A DNA stretch of 64,000 nucleotides from Ceratothoa steindachneri (taxonomy: Eukaryota > Arthropoda > Malacostraca > Isopoda > Cymothoidae). This document shows positions 30,241-43,228 of the stretch, in pieces (the first letter of the stretch is position 1; every line of letters begins with the position of its first letter). Below the pieces are notes generated by a model. That model was not told the origin of the DNA. It was given only the letters and a program-made list of their open reading frames with translations, and did not search any database. The DNA is taken from NCBI GenBank assembly GCA_963969495.1, contig OZ018321.1, positions 137,965,185-138,029,184 of the forward strand. The letters are read 5' to 3'. A program made the translations under genes and the position numbers.

Positions 30241-30387
30241 ACCTCCAATAAGTCAAAATACAGGAGGAAATTCTAAAAAAAAATTTTAACTATTCATTAC
30301 CATGTTTTGATGTCAACTAGTTTCGTTTTCCCTTCTCAACAATTGAACAATTAAAAAAAAAAATTCTAACATTTACGTATGACTTAC

Positions 30388-30483
30388 ATTGTTGTCCCAG
30401 CTGCCAGCCACTAAGAAATCTTGCGACAAACTGGATGGAGAAAACTGCATACATTGAATAGAGTCATCAGGAGGATTGGTTAC
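30388..30483 (-). CDS. RAE1: RAE1 (Gle2) mRNA export factor, coding exon 2
   Basis: A 96-bp exon, 32 residues: VTNPPDDSIQCMQFSPSSL followed by SQDFLVAGSWDNN. It matches the start of the RAE1 propeller, where the PPDDSI-x-C motif and GSW are conserved. The acceptor is CACTAAAG before GTA ACC and the donor is AAT followed by GTAAGT. Both junctions are phase 0. It stands alone between an 11.2-kb intron and a 32.9-kb intron. Confidence 0.95.
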
Positions 30484-31471
30484 CTTTAGTGAGAAATAAA
30501 TGACAAATATAAGAATATATTAATAAATTCTTGAGTTAAAAAAATCAAAATGATTCTATCTAACAACTAGACCCAATATAGCTCCTATTTAAAAAGTCTA
30601 AGTTTGCAAACACAAAGCATAAAACATGTAGACCTGTAGGTACATAAAATTGACCAGATATTACAAACAAAACATAATGTGCATAATAAATCAAACTAAT
30701 GATACTTAGTAGCGCCCCATTATAACAAAGACCTAAAGTATCTTAAATTGACCCATCAAAAACATTTTTAATAGTTTATTCTGAACTTATAAAATTTCAT
30801 GCAGAAATTCAGTCATAATAATAACTGAAGAACAAAGTGCCCACAGCAAAAAATAACCTCACCTCCTTTGTTCTCCAGAATAAGATATTTTAGTCAAATT
30901 TATTTTATAGTCATTTTTAAATTTGAATGAACCTCTTTCTCTCTTAAGTTTTCATAATTGACACACAAAGATACCTTGTAATGGGGGCATGTTTTCAGGC
31001 TATAACATTACTGATTTGTTAAAAGTAGCAGCAATTCAATGTGAATATTATGGTGAATAGATGAATAAGATGAGGAGTTTAGTATAGACATCAGGGTGGT
31101 AAAGATGCATAATGTTACTCCAGCTTTTCATGAGTTCATTGATAGCATAATAAATAGACACGAAAGTAGAAAAGTGCACCATTGGTACTGAGAGATATAT
31201 GTTGACAATTAGCACTTACAAAAAATGTAGATAAGAGGATAAATCTGAAATTAAATGCAAAAAAGATAGAGGTATTTTCAATTTTCAGTCAATAGTGCAT
31301 AGGATGAGATTTGTAATTTGAAAGTACAGTATAAATGAATTGGAATTAAAAGGTATGGATACATTTTGTTCCCCAATTTCATCTGGTAGCCACCAACTTA
31401 ACATATTGAGCTACAAGCTATACAAAAAAAAAGCAACAATAGTGATGCATACCAAGGAACTGCAGGGAAAG

Positions 31472-31507
<36 letters not shown>

Positions 31508-31599
31508 AAGGGCCCAAGCAAGTCACCAATGAATTTAAAGTCTTGATGAGATATACCCCCCCCCCCCTGCACAGACCAGACACATCCTCCAGAAACTCT
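30484..31599. other. RAE1 intron 1, AT-rich, no gene seen
   Basis: AT-rich unique-looking sequence next to exon 2, with a (GCCT)n microsatellite at 31471-31506 and a run of C near 31556-31567. No exon or element recognised. Confidence 0.5.
31471..31506. repeat. (GCCT)9 microsatellite
   Basis: Nine perfect tetranucleotide units. Confidence 0.95.
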
Positions 31600-31965
31600 A
31601 ATCACACCACAATCCAGTGAGCAGGTTTCAGTCCTTAGCAGATGACAAGTGGTAGCAACCCCATTTTTCATGGTACTGGGTTAGATACCATGAATGAAGC
31701 TACCTTAGACAAGGACATTCAACTAGAATAGAGTGCACAGTCTACGGGACCAAGCAGTCTTCGCAGAAAGGATGAGGCAAGCGCTACAACCAAAGGCGTG
31801 GCATCCCACGAATATGTGCAATTTGGAGACAAAATAAAATAACTTAATCCATTGAGGCATTGGGGGATGTAGCAATGAAAAAAATTGGGGTGCAATGGCA
31901 CACAACTTTAAATTCCTGTCTACCATCTTCTTTGCCATACAACCCAAAAGACATACTTAATTCTT
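31600..31965 (-). mobile_element. I-group fragment copy G, old RNase H tail
   Basis: Blocks such as GGACATTCAACTAGAATAG and CATTGGGGGATGTAG align in order with the RNase H C-terminal region of the other copies, in the same orientation. It is heavily diverged with no open frame. Confidence 0.55.
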
Positions 31966-33662
31966 CCAATTTGCAGCAAAATCGTAGGGACCACTCTCGG
32001 GTAGCTCTACCTCATTTAAAGAGGTGCCCCCAACCCCGATACACTGTTCCAGGGGCCCATGTGCAAGGTCCTCCTAAGGTGGCACAATGCTGGCCTATAG
32101 TTACTCAGCTCCAAGTTCTTTTTGTTTTATTATCCGTCTTAACTCAAATATGCCCACCTTTTGTTTATGGTTTCAAAGAGTTGTACAAAAGAGAATGAAA
32201 AGCCATTATGGCTTGAGTGTAATTCTCTCTCTCCTGCCTCATAGGAAGATATAATGGGCAGTTTAAAAACTTTTTGTTTATTCAAAGACAAACAGTGTGA
32301 ATGTGCAGACTAAGTGTAATCATTTAAACAGGTTTGTGAAGTGGAACTGGAAAGGAAGCCCAGGTATGTGTGGCTGAGCAAGTGTGTGTATGAGCAAGGG
32401 AGAGGATAAGTCCTGTTTAATTTAAATCTGAATAAAAAAAAGAAAAGGAATCAGGGGTTAGTTCCTGTTGCCTTTTTTTCTTTTTGAGAGTGAGCCAGCT
32501 TCACTCCACCCTAGGTGGGGGCTCCAAGACCTTGATGGACTAGCCGCAGCAGGATCTTTCTTGGAAATACGTATGGGCCCCTGATACAGAGGTGGAGCTA
32601 CCCAAAGGTGGGTCCTAAGATTTTGCTGCACAAAGATGGTTGAAAGGGAGCTGCTTCACTGGTCCTCATGGAGTACCTTGTCCACTCCAACACCAAGGTC
32701 GGGCAAGGATTTACGGAGAGAGAAAGAGACCAAAATGTTGATAACATGCCAACACAAGACCAAATTTGTTACCACAAAGAAAAAAGTGGGGATTGATTGC
32801 TGGGCTATATCCAGCATTGGGTGTGTTAAAGAGTGGTGTTTGTACCTGTTCAGTGATGCGCACTAACCAGAGGTTACTCACTGGATGGGTCGATCTTCAA
32901 GAGTCGCAGCTCTCAAATGAGCCACCAGAGGGGCAGGAAGATGGAGGACTTCCTTACTAGGTTGTAATAATTGTCGACAGGACAGCCAGATTTGAAGATC
33001 TGTTGTGGCAGCCAGAGACAGGACCCTGAGAATTTTCATTGGCCTGGTAGCTGACAGAGCAGTAAAGCTCACCCACCATAAGCAGTACAGCCTTATGCAT
33101 CTGAGAATGGTCACAGGAATGTGGTCAACCCATTATACGCAAGGAAGGGATTATTCAGGAAATCCAATTTTCCCATTAATTACGCCCCCAATGTCCAGGA
33201 CTCTTGCGACCTGTGGGCATTAAAAGGCGTTGCTTATGGAGGTTGCAAAGCCTAACCTCTGACACAGCATTGTGGTGGATGGCTGGTATGTGAATGCAGA
33301 GTACATTTGGGAGCCATTCTCCCCACTTTGTCCACTATAGATTTTTCACCACTTGACCTTAGTCTGTCCTTTTACCCTATTTTTCTCTATGATTTGGTTG
33401 ATTTTTTTATAATTGTTTTTTTTTTTCTAAAAGAATTTCTTTGTTGAAGGGATGCATTGTATTAAATTTTTAGCAAAGACTTAGTTTCATATAAAATTGT
33501 ATTTCAAACAAAGAGATACCTTTCATAAATTTGAGACCACCTTTTGGATGCTGAATTGAAGCTAAAATTATTTGCCACCAGCCCCATTAAATTTGTGGTA
33601 TAGCAATGCCCGCTGGGGTATTCCTATAAATGTTAACACTCCTAGGGAAATATTTATATATA
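31966..33662. other. RAE1 intron 1, old repeat debris
   Basis: No gene seen. About 32480-32620 resembles a degraded I-group ORF1 N-terminal region (compare 40560-40640 and 61100-61190). The rest, including 32870-33240, is not assigned. Confidence 0.4.
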
Positions 33663-35458
<1,796 letters not shown>

Positions 35459-35499
35459 TATATATAAAATTAGCATTCAAATATAATCAATCAATTATT

Positions 35500-35977
35500 C
35501 TGTGATGAGAATTAATATTTCTATGTAACCTCACTACCAATACGACAAAATCCCTTTTGTACAAGATTTTGCCTTACACAAACACATGCCATCCGCCTTG
35601 AAGCAATGCCCAGATTCACTTGTGCACATCATCGCTTTGGATAAAGATCAGTCATATTTCCTCTCTCACTTATTCTCCGCAAATTGTCCATACGAGAGTA
35701 GGTCCTAATTTCTGTTCCTTCTCTCATTACAGACCCCAAATTCACATTCCATCATAGTCATGTATTTACATAATTATAATTACATATTCATAGTTGCTCA
35801 ATTACATATTGATATACACACATATAGACCTGTGAACACACCATTCTCATCATGTGATTTCAAAATATTAACTTTCCAAATGCATAAATAACTTGTATTC
35901 CATTTCAACTTAAATCATTTATGTATCCTTCATTATTCTCTGTATAGCATTGAAATTGTATCCCTTAAATATCATCT
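35500..35977 (-). repeat. RTE 3' UTR (matches 51081-51563)
   Basis: About 480 bp shared with 51081-51563 in the same orientation, at high identity by eye. Here it adjoins the RTE coding remnant, which suggests it is that element's 3' UTR. Confidence 0.7.
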
Positions 35978-36280
35978 CATCATTTTTGGAGGCTCCATAC
36001 ATGATTGCATGTGTCAGCCCTATTTACCTCATGGCAGCTTTCCATGCTGCTTGATCTCTGGCTGTTTCTCTATTCTAATTCATATCTTTGAGGTCCCTCT
36101 GTATGACCTCATTCCACATCTTCCTTAGTCTCCCTCTGGCAGCTACACCCCCAACCTCCAAACACCTTTCACCCAATTATTATCTTCCATCCCCTCCACA
36201 TGACCGAACCACCTCAGTCTGCTTCTTCTTAGTGTCACACTAATGCATTCTATTCCTTAATTCCTAGTTCACAACTCTCA

Positions 36281-37842
36281 TCACCTCCAGGACTCAAATT
36301 CAAGAGATGCTTTGCACATCCATCTGACCATTCTCATCTCAGTACGCTTGAGCCTCTGGATGCCCTCTTCCTTAACAGCCCAAGTTCTCTGCCATACAAC
36401 ATTGCACATCATACACACGTAGTATAGACGTCCATTAGCTCTGAGGGAAAAACTCTTCAGCAACAAGAGAGGAAGCAGCTCTCTGAACTTTTTCCAACCA
36501 CTTCTAACCCTTGCCAGAGAACTCAACACAGCACCTCCCCTGCACTGATCATATCTCCCAGATAGCAGAACTCCTCTACACATTCAAGCGACATCACACA
36601 GGATAGTTATTCTCTACCCCTGTGACAGACTGCACATAGCCACATACCCTCAATGATGTCATTATCACCACCCACTCTTGAAATCATCATCTTTGTTTTA
36701 TCCAAATTCACTCTAGGCCCCATATTATTTATTCATCCCTTCCCTCCACAACCTAAACTTCTCAAGTGCTGTCCTCTCATCCTCAGCAATCAGCACTAGG
36801 TCATCCGTACAACTGGAATGGCAATCCTGTTCTAAACTTTTGTGACAGCACTTCCAGGACCATAACAAAGAGAAAGGGACTCAAAACGGATCCGTGATGC
36901 ACACCAACCTTCACAGAGAAGTCATCACTCAATTCTCCATTTACCATTACATGGGTTGTCAAACCTTCGTACATAGCCATGACCACCCTAACCAACAACT
37001 CCTCGATCCCTAATTTTATCATTGCCCACCTCACCACATCTCTTGGTACCCTATCAAAAGCCTTTCCCAGGTCAACAAAAATATAATACAATGCTCTTTT
37101 CCTAGAGATGTACTTCTCCTGGAGCTGTATAACTATAAATATAGCATCCATGGTTCCTTTTCCAGACATGAACCCAAACTGCATGTCATCAAAGTTTATC
37201 CTGTCTCTAATCATTTCTTCTAGAACAAGCTTCATAACTTTCATAACATGATCAAGGAGCTTTATGCCTCTGTAGCTACCCCTTTACTTTCTAGAGCATA
37301 ACCTTTACCCTTATACACATTCACACTCTTCAGGTACAGCACATTCATATATGACAGCATTTATAAGGTCTGTGACCAACCACTGCAAGCCGATATCTCC
37401 AGAGGCTTTCAACATTTTGACATTTATCTCAGAAACACCTGCTGCTTTCCCTACAGGGATGTGATTGATGGCTCTGCTCACCATTTTGTCCTCAATTGAT
37501 GGCCACAGTCCAGCCACAGGTTCTGCGGGATCCACAAGTATCTTGTCCGGGTCAAATTTTATTTTTAATAAATGATTATAGTGCTCCCTCCAAGCCTTTT
37601 TTATATCGTCCTGCCCAACCACAACTCTACCATCATTTGTAATGCACTGTTCACCCGCTATATCACTATTTTCTTTTTTTATCTGCCTAGCTAGTTTAAA
37701 CACCCTATTCCTGCCCTCAGCACCATTGGGGCTCTCAAGAAGAGGTTTTAGAGCCTCTGACTTAGCCCTATACACTTCCTCACTTGCCCTTCTTTTCACT
37801 ACAAGTATACTTCCTTACTCCAACCCTGCTTCCATGCCATAA
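36281..37842 (-). pseudogene. RTE reverse transcriptase remnants
   Basis: Read from high to low. YRAKSEALKPLLESPNGAEG and WREHYNHLLK with VGKAAGVSEINVKMLKA (fingers) lie at 37799-37311. QFGFMSGKGTMDAIFIV, VDLGKAFDRVPRDVVRWAM and VGVHHGSVLSPFLF (palm) lie at 37244-36801. A C-terminal piece (WKKFRELLPL, MVRWMCKASLE) lies at 36583-36281. The segment holding the YADD motif is lost near 36780. Frameshifts separate all the pieces. These motifs are those of RTE polymerases. Confidence 0.8.
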
Positions 37843-38045
37843 ATGATCTTTTCTCCTTCACTGCTGCCTCAACTTCCTCATTCCACCAACAAGATGCCTT
37901 GTGTCTGGGTGGACCTCTTGACCATCCACAAACCTATTCAGTGGCTTTTAGAAGCTAATCTTTCAGTCTCCCATACTGCTCACTCACACTTCTGTCAGTC
38001 GCTCTATTATCTGCCGCTGTAAAATATTCCACTTCTTTTGTTCTA

Positions 38046-38519
38046 TATAATGCCTTATAACTTTTCTTTTAAATTCTTTTTATATTTAAAAATTGAGAAA
38101 ATTTAAGTTAAAAAATATTTTGTCAAATAATTTCATATTTTCAGAATGATTTGCTAAATTAGTTTATGAATTTGTTTCATGTATATCAGCTTATTATTGT
38201 TAATCCATAAAAGATTCTTAAGAAGCAAAAAGAACCCCAAAACAGGGGCAAGTATGTAGATAGAGGAAATTTAGATTAACATTATTATATAATTTAACTC
38301 TGTTTCTGTGTGGGACGGAGGTTTCCTCACCATATAAAGTTTTTTCTGTTAGTTTTAAATTAAGCCCTAAGCCAACTTAATTTTATTATATTTATATTAT
38401 AGCCTTAAATTTATATTATTATATTACTAAATTTATAGATTTCTAAGATGTTTCATTATTAAATTTTTTCTTTTGAAAAATCTGTCATGTTCATATCTTG
38501 ATAAACACTATTTTATTGT
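38046..38519. other. AT-rich intronic sequence
   Basis: No gene or recognisable element. Strongly AT-rich. Confidence 0.5.
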
Positions 38520-40705
38520 TAGGTTCTAATCTTGGACCGATTCTGATCAGGTTCAGACAAACTAGACAAAGTCTCCAGTACCACGACGGGTAGCATGTGC
38601 GAAGATCACCCACACTGGGACATTCAACAAGAATGTGCCAAACAGTCATCACAATATGGTGCAGGCGAGCGCTCAAGCAAATGGCAGTGCATCCCACGAG
38701 TGTGTCCAATTTGAGATGACAAAAAGCAGCCTGAAGCCATCACAGCATTGAGGGGTAAGTCCATTGCACGCAACTTTAGGTTGGGGAGCTATCCATATTC
38801 CTGCCATGTAATTGGTAAGAGGAAGAGTGAAATGCTGGTCTGGTTGCCCAGGCATCGCAGACTCTTTGGCACCCTCATTCCCCGCAATTCCTACATGTCC
38901 AGGAGCCCAGCAGAAGATAATCTCAACATCCACCCGGCTCGCCAAAACTGTGGCATCACAGATATCACAAACCAGGTGATGCGGAGATTCCAATGCCCTG
39001 AGAGCACTCAGGGCGCTTTGTGAGTTGCTAAAAATCACAATCTGGTCTCTAAACTGGGCATGTCTCAATCTCCCGTAGCGAGCAGGGTATTGCAATGAGC
39101 TCAGCCATGAAAGACAGACGGAGCAAGCGCCTGGCAGAGATCCGCTGACTTTAAACAGGGAAGAAACGGCATGGAAAACGACCCTCTCTTGGAGCTTGGA
39201 GCAAACCATATACACTAGCATGGTTCCAGCATGACACGAAGTGTGTTTCAAAAAAAGATGCAATACTCCCTGCACTGTAGAAGCTTGGGGACCAGAGGCA
39301 TGGCACCACAGGACCGAGAGCTATACCTAGCTCTCGAAGGAGTTTCCTAGCCCTAAACCCAAAGGCCTCAGGATATGAATGACCTCTCTCGGTAGCATAA
39401 GCACCATCAAAATCAGCTGCAAATGCATCGAGAGCTGTTAGGCACTGAAGGAGGCACCAGATTCGTGCATCAGGAGAATTATGCACTGTGCATGGAAAAC
39501 AGTCATGCTAGGGAAAGGGAGGGGAGCTTTGGTTTTAGTCGTGGCTGGGTGTGAACCCTTTGTGCCACCAGCTTTACCAGGGGAGCACCCATGGTGGGTA
39601 GAACCCATAGAGGGGTTTCAAATCGGAGTGGAAACAACCGTGCTTGCAGGCCTGGAGGGGCCAGGAGCATAGAGTGCTTTTCTTAACATTTGAAGCATAG
39701 TCCTTAGCCTTGTGAAATGAGAGACAATCCTGAGCCTGAACGGCCAGGATTTCCTTAAGAAAATAACACCAAATTGCTTCGAAGAAGCGGGGTGTGAATC
39801 TCCGCAATTGACACACTTGGCCACACACAATGTTGACTTAGCGTGTGCGGCCTTGGAGCAACTTTGCGCATCTACAGGAGCAATTAGTATGGCCAAATCG
39901 GTGACAGTAGTACCACTTCTGCAGCAGTGGCATGAATGCCTTCACTCAGTAGCGATAGCAACTGGCACGCACCAACTCAGGGAGCTTGTCACAGTCGAAT
40001 GTGATTAAGAGGTGGTCAGCCAGCCTAAGGTGTCATCTATGGAGTAGTCAACAAGTTCCCTCGCATAAACTACTCCTTTCACAAACTTCATGGTAGAGTG
40101 CATCGTCACACTCACAGGTGTGCCATCAAGTGACAGAAGAGCACTAATCATGGCCTCCTTGGAGGGATTCGACGCATTTGCCAAAAGGCTCCCATAAGAG
40201 AAACGGGTCACTTTCAGCTCTCTAAAAATCACACTAGCTAGAACTCTCTTCTGATGGATCATGTTGTGCTTAGCCAACATGCTGCCATCAGTGGAGCGAA
40301 TGACAAGGAAACGTTTGAAGCCAGCGGGCTCAAAAAGGCTAGGTAGCCTCTGAATGAGGGACCCCAACGTAACCGTGGGTCCACTCTGTGCAGTTATGGT
40401 CTTCGTCTGGGACTCCCCACCCAGGGGAGCAATGGGGCCGGATGTGCTGATCTTGCTTTGGTCGCTTACCGAAATGGCAGGGCCCCCACGGAAGGAGACG
40501 AGCCCCCACCTAGGCTTTTTTGTCTCGTTTTTCTTTTACAAGAGGAGGGCTGGGAATGAACCAGCTTCCCCCCTGCCTTCCACCCACACAAGCCCCTAGG
40601 CCAGATGAGCCAGCCTCAGCAAGATGCTTCTCTGAAATGGAGAAGGTCTTACCTATCATATGAGCAACAGCCGGGGGAGGAGATCCATCCTCTCCTTTCA
40701 AGTGG
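38520..40705 (-). mobile_element. I-group copy F: RNase H joined to gag
   Basis: The minus strand reads RNase H and thumb (38520-39485, with MVCSKLQERVVFH and IFSNSQSALSALRALES), then jumps at about 39490 into gag (39500-40370, knuckle region near 39780-39900) and the ORF1 N-terminal part to about 40705. About 2.9 kb of EN and RT is missing. The junction differs from that of copy E. It is moderately diverged, with many frameshifts. Confidence 0.78.
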
Positions 40706-41930
40706 CATTGGAGAAAAGAAAAGTCATATTACTAATGAACCTGAAATGGTTGATAACCTAAAATGTGTCAAACCAGGAGAGTATGTTAGCTGCAAATATG
40801 ATGGACAAGTTTGGTATGGAATTGTGGAGGAGCAAATGCATATCATTATCCATCAAGTAAGGATTCATGTGCAGTGCCAGGACATCATATATTAAGTGTC
40901 ATGAGTTGTCCTACACTAAGAGGAGGCAGCAGAATTAAATATATTTTTCCTCAGAAAGAAATTGATTAAAGTATCGAATATGTCAAAATTGTATTAGGTT
41001 AACAGGTCTTCCCTATCATTATTGTAATTATTTTATCAGTGAGGATTATCAGTGAAATCTCATTTTTTTATTCTTGGAGATTTAGGAAGTCAAACTGGTA
41101 GCTAAAATAAATTCCTAAATTGACCTGTAATTTATAAATATGGTGTCAACATAAGTTAGTTATGGGAAAAGTAATAGCATAAACAACCTTTTTATGATTG
41201 TTTCTAATAGCCAAGACCTTTGACTTTTTTATATGCCCCCCAAAATTATAATTTCAATTTCTATAGGTCACTTTAAGAGCTTATTTCACTGATTCTAATA
41301 GCCAAAGCATATGACTTCATTTTTCTAATAAATTTTTTTTCCATTTTGATACCACCAAGGTCAAATCTTGACCTCAACTTTTAGCAAATGTATGATTTTT
41401 TTAAATTTTTCAACCTGAGTTCTAAAACTTTCTGATTTGGATTCCTTGTCTTTTTCTGATTCTAAATATATATATATATATATACTTTTATATAATTATT
41501 ACCATTATTACCCTAGTTATGGGTGGCCAAATGTTAGTGACCTCGCATGTGACCTCAAAATACCAAAGGCCATATCTCCTGAACCGTTGGTCAGATTAAC
41601 CTTAAAATTTCAGAAATGGGTTTAGGGCCCCCCAGAAAATCATATAAACCAAATTTCAGCAAAATCTTAGGGATGAGGGTATTAATTTGCAATTTTTCTG
41701 GTTGATCTCACAGAGCTGAATGCAGTGTCATACCAATTTATAAGGCTGACAAAGCTTCTGCTCTCTCAGATTTAGTTCTTAAGGCAGTCAATTCAACCAA
41801 TATTAGGACATATAGAAGGCATAACCTTCAAATCTCATTCAGTCTCCATCAAATTTTTGATGGACTTTCATCAAGGCCAAGGTAGATTGTCCAATGTCAG
41901 GGCTCGATATTCTTTCGACTCACATCCTTT
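40706..41930. other. Mostly unassigned intron, with a short coding-like stretch
   Basis: The plus strand at about 40755-40850 reads KCVKPGEYVSCKYDGQVWYG, which looks like the small domain found near the ends of some repeat-encoded proteins. It could be a transposon remnant. The rest is AT-rich, with a short (TA)n at about 41467-41483. The stretch at 41510-41700 has repeat-like GCCATATCTCCTGAACCG text. No host exon seen. Confidence 0.35.
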
Positions 41931-42727
41931 TGGTTGTTTCTTGACAACTAAAGCTTGTCGACTGCAAAACTAACTCAGTTTCAGATTCCTACCCATCTTC
42001 TCAGAGTTTTCTCCTTTCTATTTGTCTCCCACCCACTGAGACACCATTTAAGCGCCTTCTTCAGAAGTTTCCTGAACTCACCCTTCAACCTTTGAAGGAT
42101 AGGCCCATAAAACATAGTGTGGTGCATCGGATCAAGACAACAGGAGGTGCTGTATTTTCCTGACCACACCATTTAGGTCCAGATAAACTGTCTTCTATGC
42201 GTGATGAGTTTTAATTCATGATGAATGCAGGGATTTGTAGGCCTTCCGCTTCTCTGTTGGCCTCTCCACTCCACATTGTGCACAAATCCACACCAGAGGA
42301 ATTCAGAGCTCTTAACGCTGTAACAATCCCTGATCACTATTGATTGCCATACCTAGCCAATTTCACTCCATCTCTCTCCGGTTGTACAATCTTTTCTCGC
42401 TTGAATCTGGTTAGTGCTTTCAACCAGATCCCTATTCATCCAAATGATATTTAAAAGAATAGCATCACCATTCCATTTGGTTCTTTTGAAATGGTTGGAA
42501 TGCCCTATAGTTTGCAAAATGAGGCCAGACCTTCCAGCATTTCATGGATAAAGTTCTGAGAGACTTTCCCTTTGTCTTTTGCTACATTGACAACCTGCTA
42601 ATAGCATCTTCCTCATTCAAGGAACACCTTTCTCACCTTGAAGAGTACAGTATCATACTCAACACTTCTAAGTGTCTTTTTGGTATCTCGCAACTCTCCT
42701 TCTTGGGACACAAAGTTTCAGTGCTGG
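41931..42727 (+). pseudogene. Gypsy-family pol fragment of a different lineage
   Basis: The plus strand in several frames reads FPELTLQPLKDRPIKHSVVH, SMRDEF, AGICRPSASLLASPLHIVHK, LNAVTIPDHY, FSRLNLVSAFNQIPIHPND and KVLRDFPFVFCYIDN, then CLFGISQLSFLGHKVS. This is the linker and RT of a gypsy polymerase. The catalytic box reads YIDN rather than YIDD, so the second Asp is lost. Stops and frameshifts are frequent. It is cut off at 42727, where the LTR of gypsy 2 begins. Confidence 0.75.
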
Positions 42728-43140
42728 TGTAGCGGGCCAAAAATCTAGACTAACCCCAATAGATCCAACTCGCTTCCTACACTAATTTGGATGTGAGAAA
42801 TCGAAGGAGAATGAAACAGATTGTATGTACAGTCCTTTACTTACCAAAAAAATAGAATAATATTTACAAAAATATGGGGGGTAATTATATTGAGATCTCA
42901 AGTATAGATATATGTACAGAAAAATCCAGACAATCCTATCACCAACCAATAATTTATCTATAAACTAGAGAGAATATATAAATGATACAAAGAGGCCTAA
43001 TAAACAAATCGTAAAAGGCCTAATAACCATACTTGTACTTAACACGATACAAAGAAAAAACCTCACGGTACCACAAAATCTTCATATAACAAAACAAACT
43101 GGCCCCTCCAAGCTTGGTATAGATAAGCAACCTCGTCACG
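42728..43140 (-). repeat. Gypsy 2 3' LTR (inner boundary uncertain)
   Basis: The outer roughly 110 bp matches the end of the gypsy 1 LTR with scattered differences. Further in, the two LTRs no longer align by eye. The plus-strand segment 42931-43028 reappears inverted at 49250-49347. The inner boundary is a guess. Confidence 0.6.
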
Positions 43141-43228
43141 CTTGCGTGGCTATTATAAGCACTCCATTAAATGCACAACTTTCACCAGAACAATCATACC
43201 AACCAAGGACATCACAGGTACATACATA

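Larger units (their letters stand above)
35500..38045 (-). mobile_element. RTE-clade non-LTR retrotransposon, degenerate
   Basis: Minus-strand polymerase remnants (36281-37842, with upstream pieces to about 38045), followed by a C-terminal remnant to about 35990 and a 3' UTR down to 35500. The 3' UTR portion recurs at 51081-51563, ending at the same CTGTGATGAGA. Multiple frameshifts are present. Confidence 0.75.

Noticed and set aside
40605..40895. A 96-codon plus-strand gene
   Set aside because: Its first half is antisense I-group ORF1 sequence; only the later part (about 40755-40850) looks protein-like, and it is too short to call.
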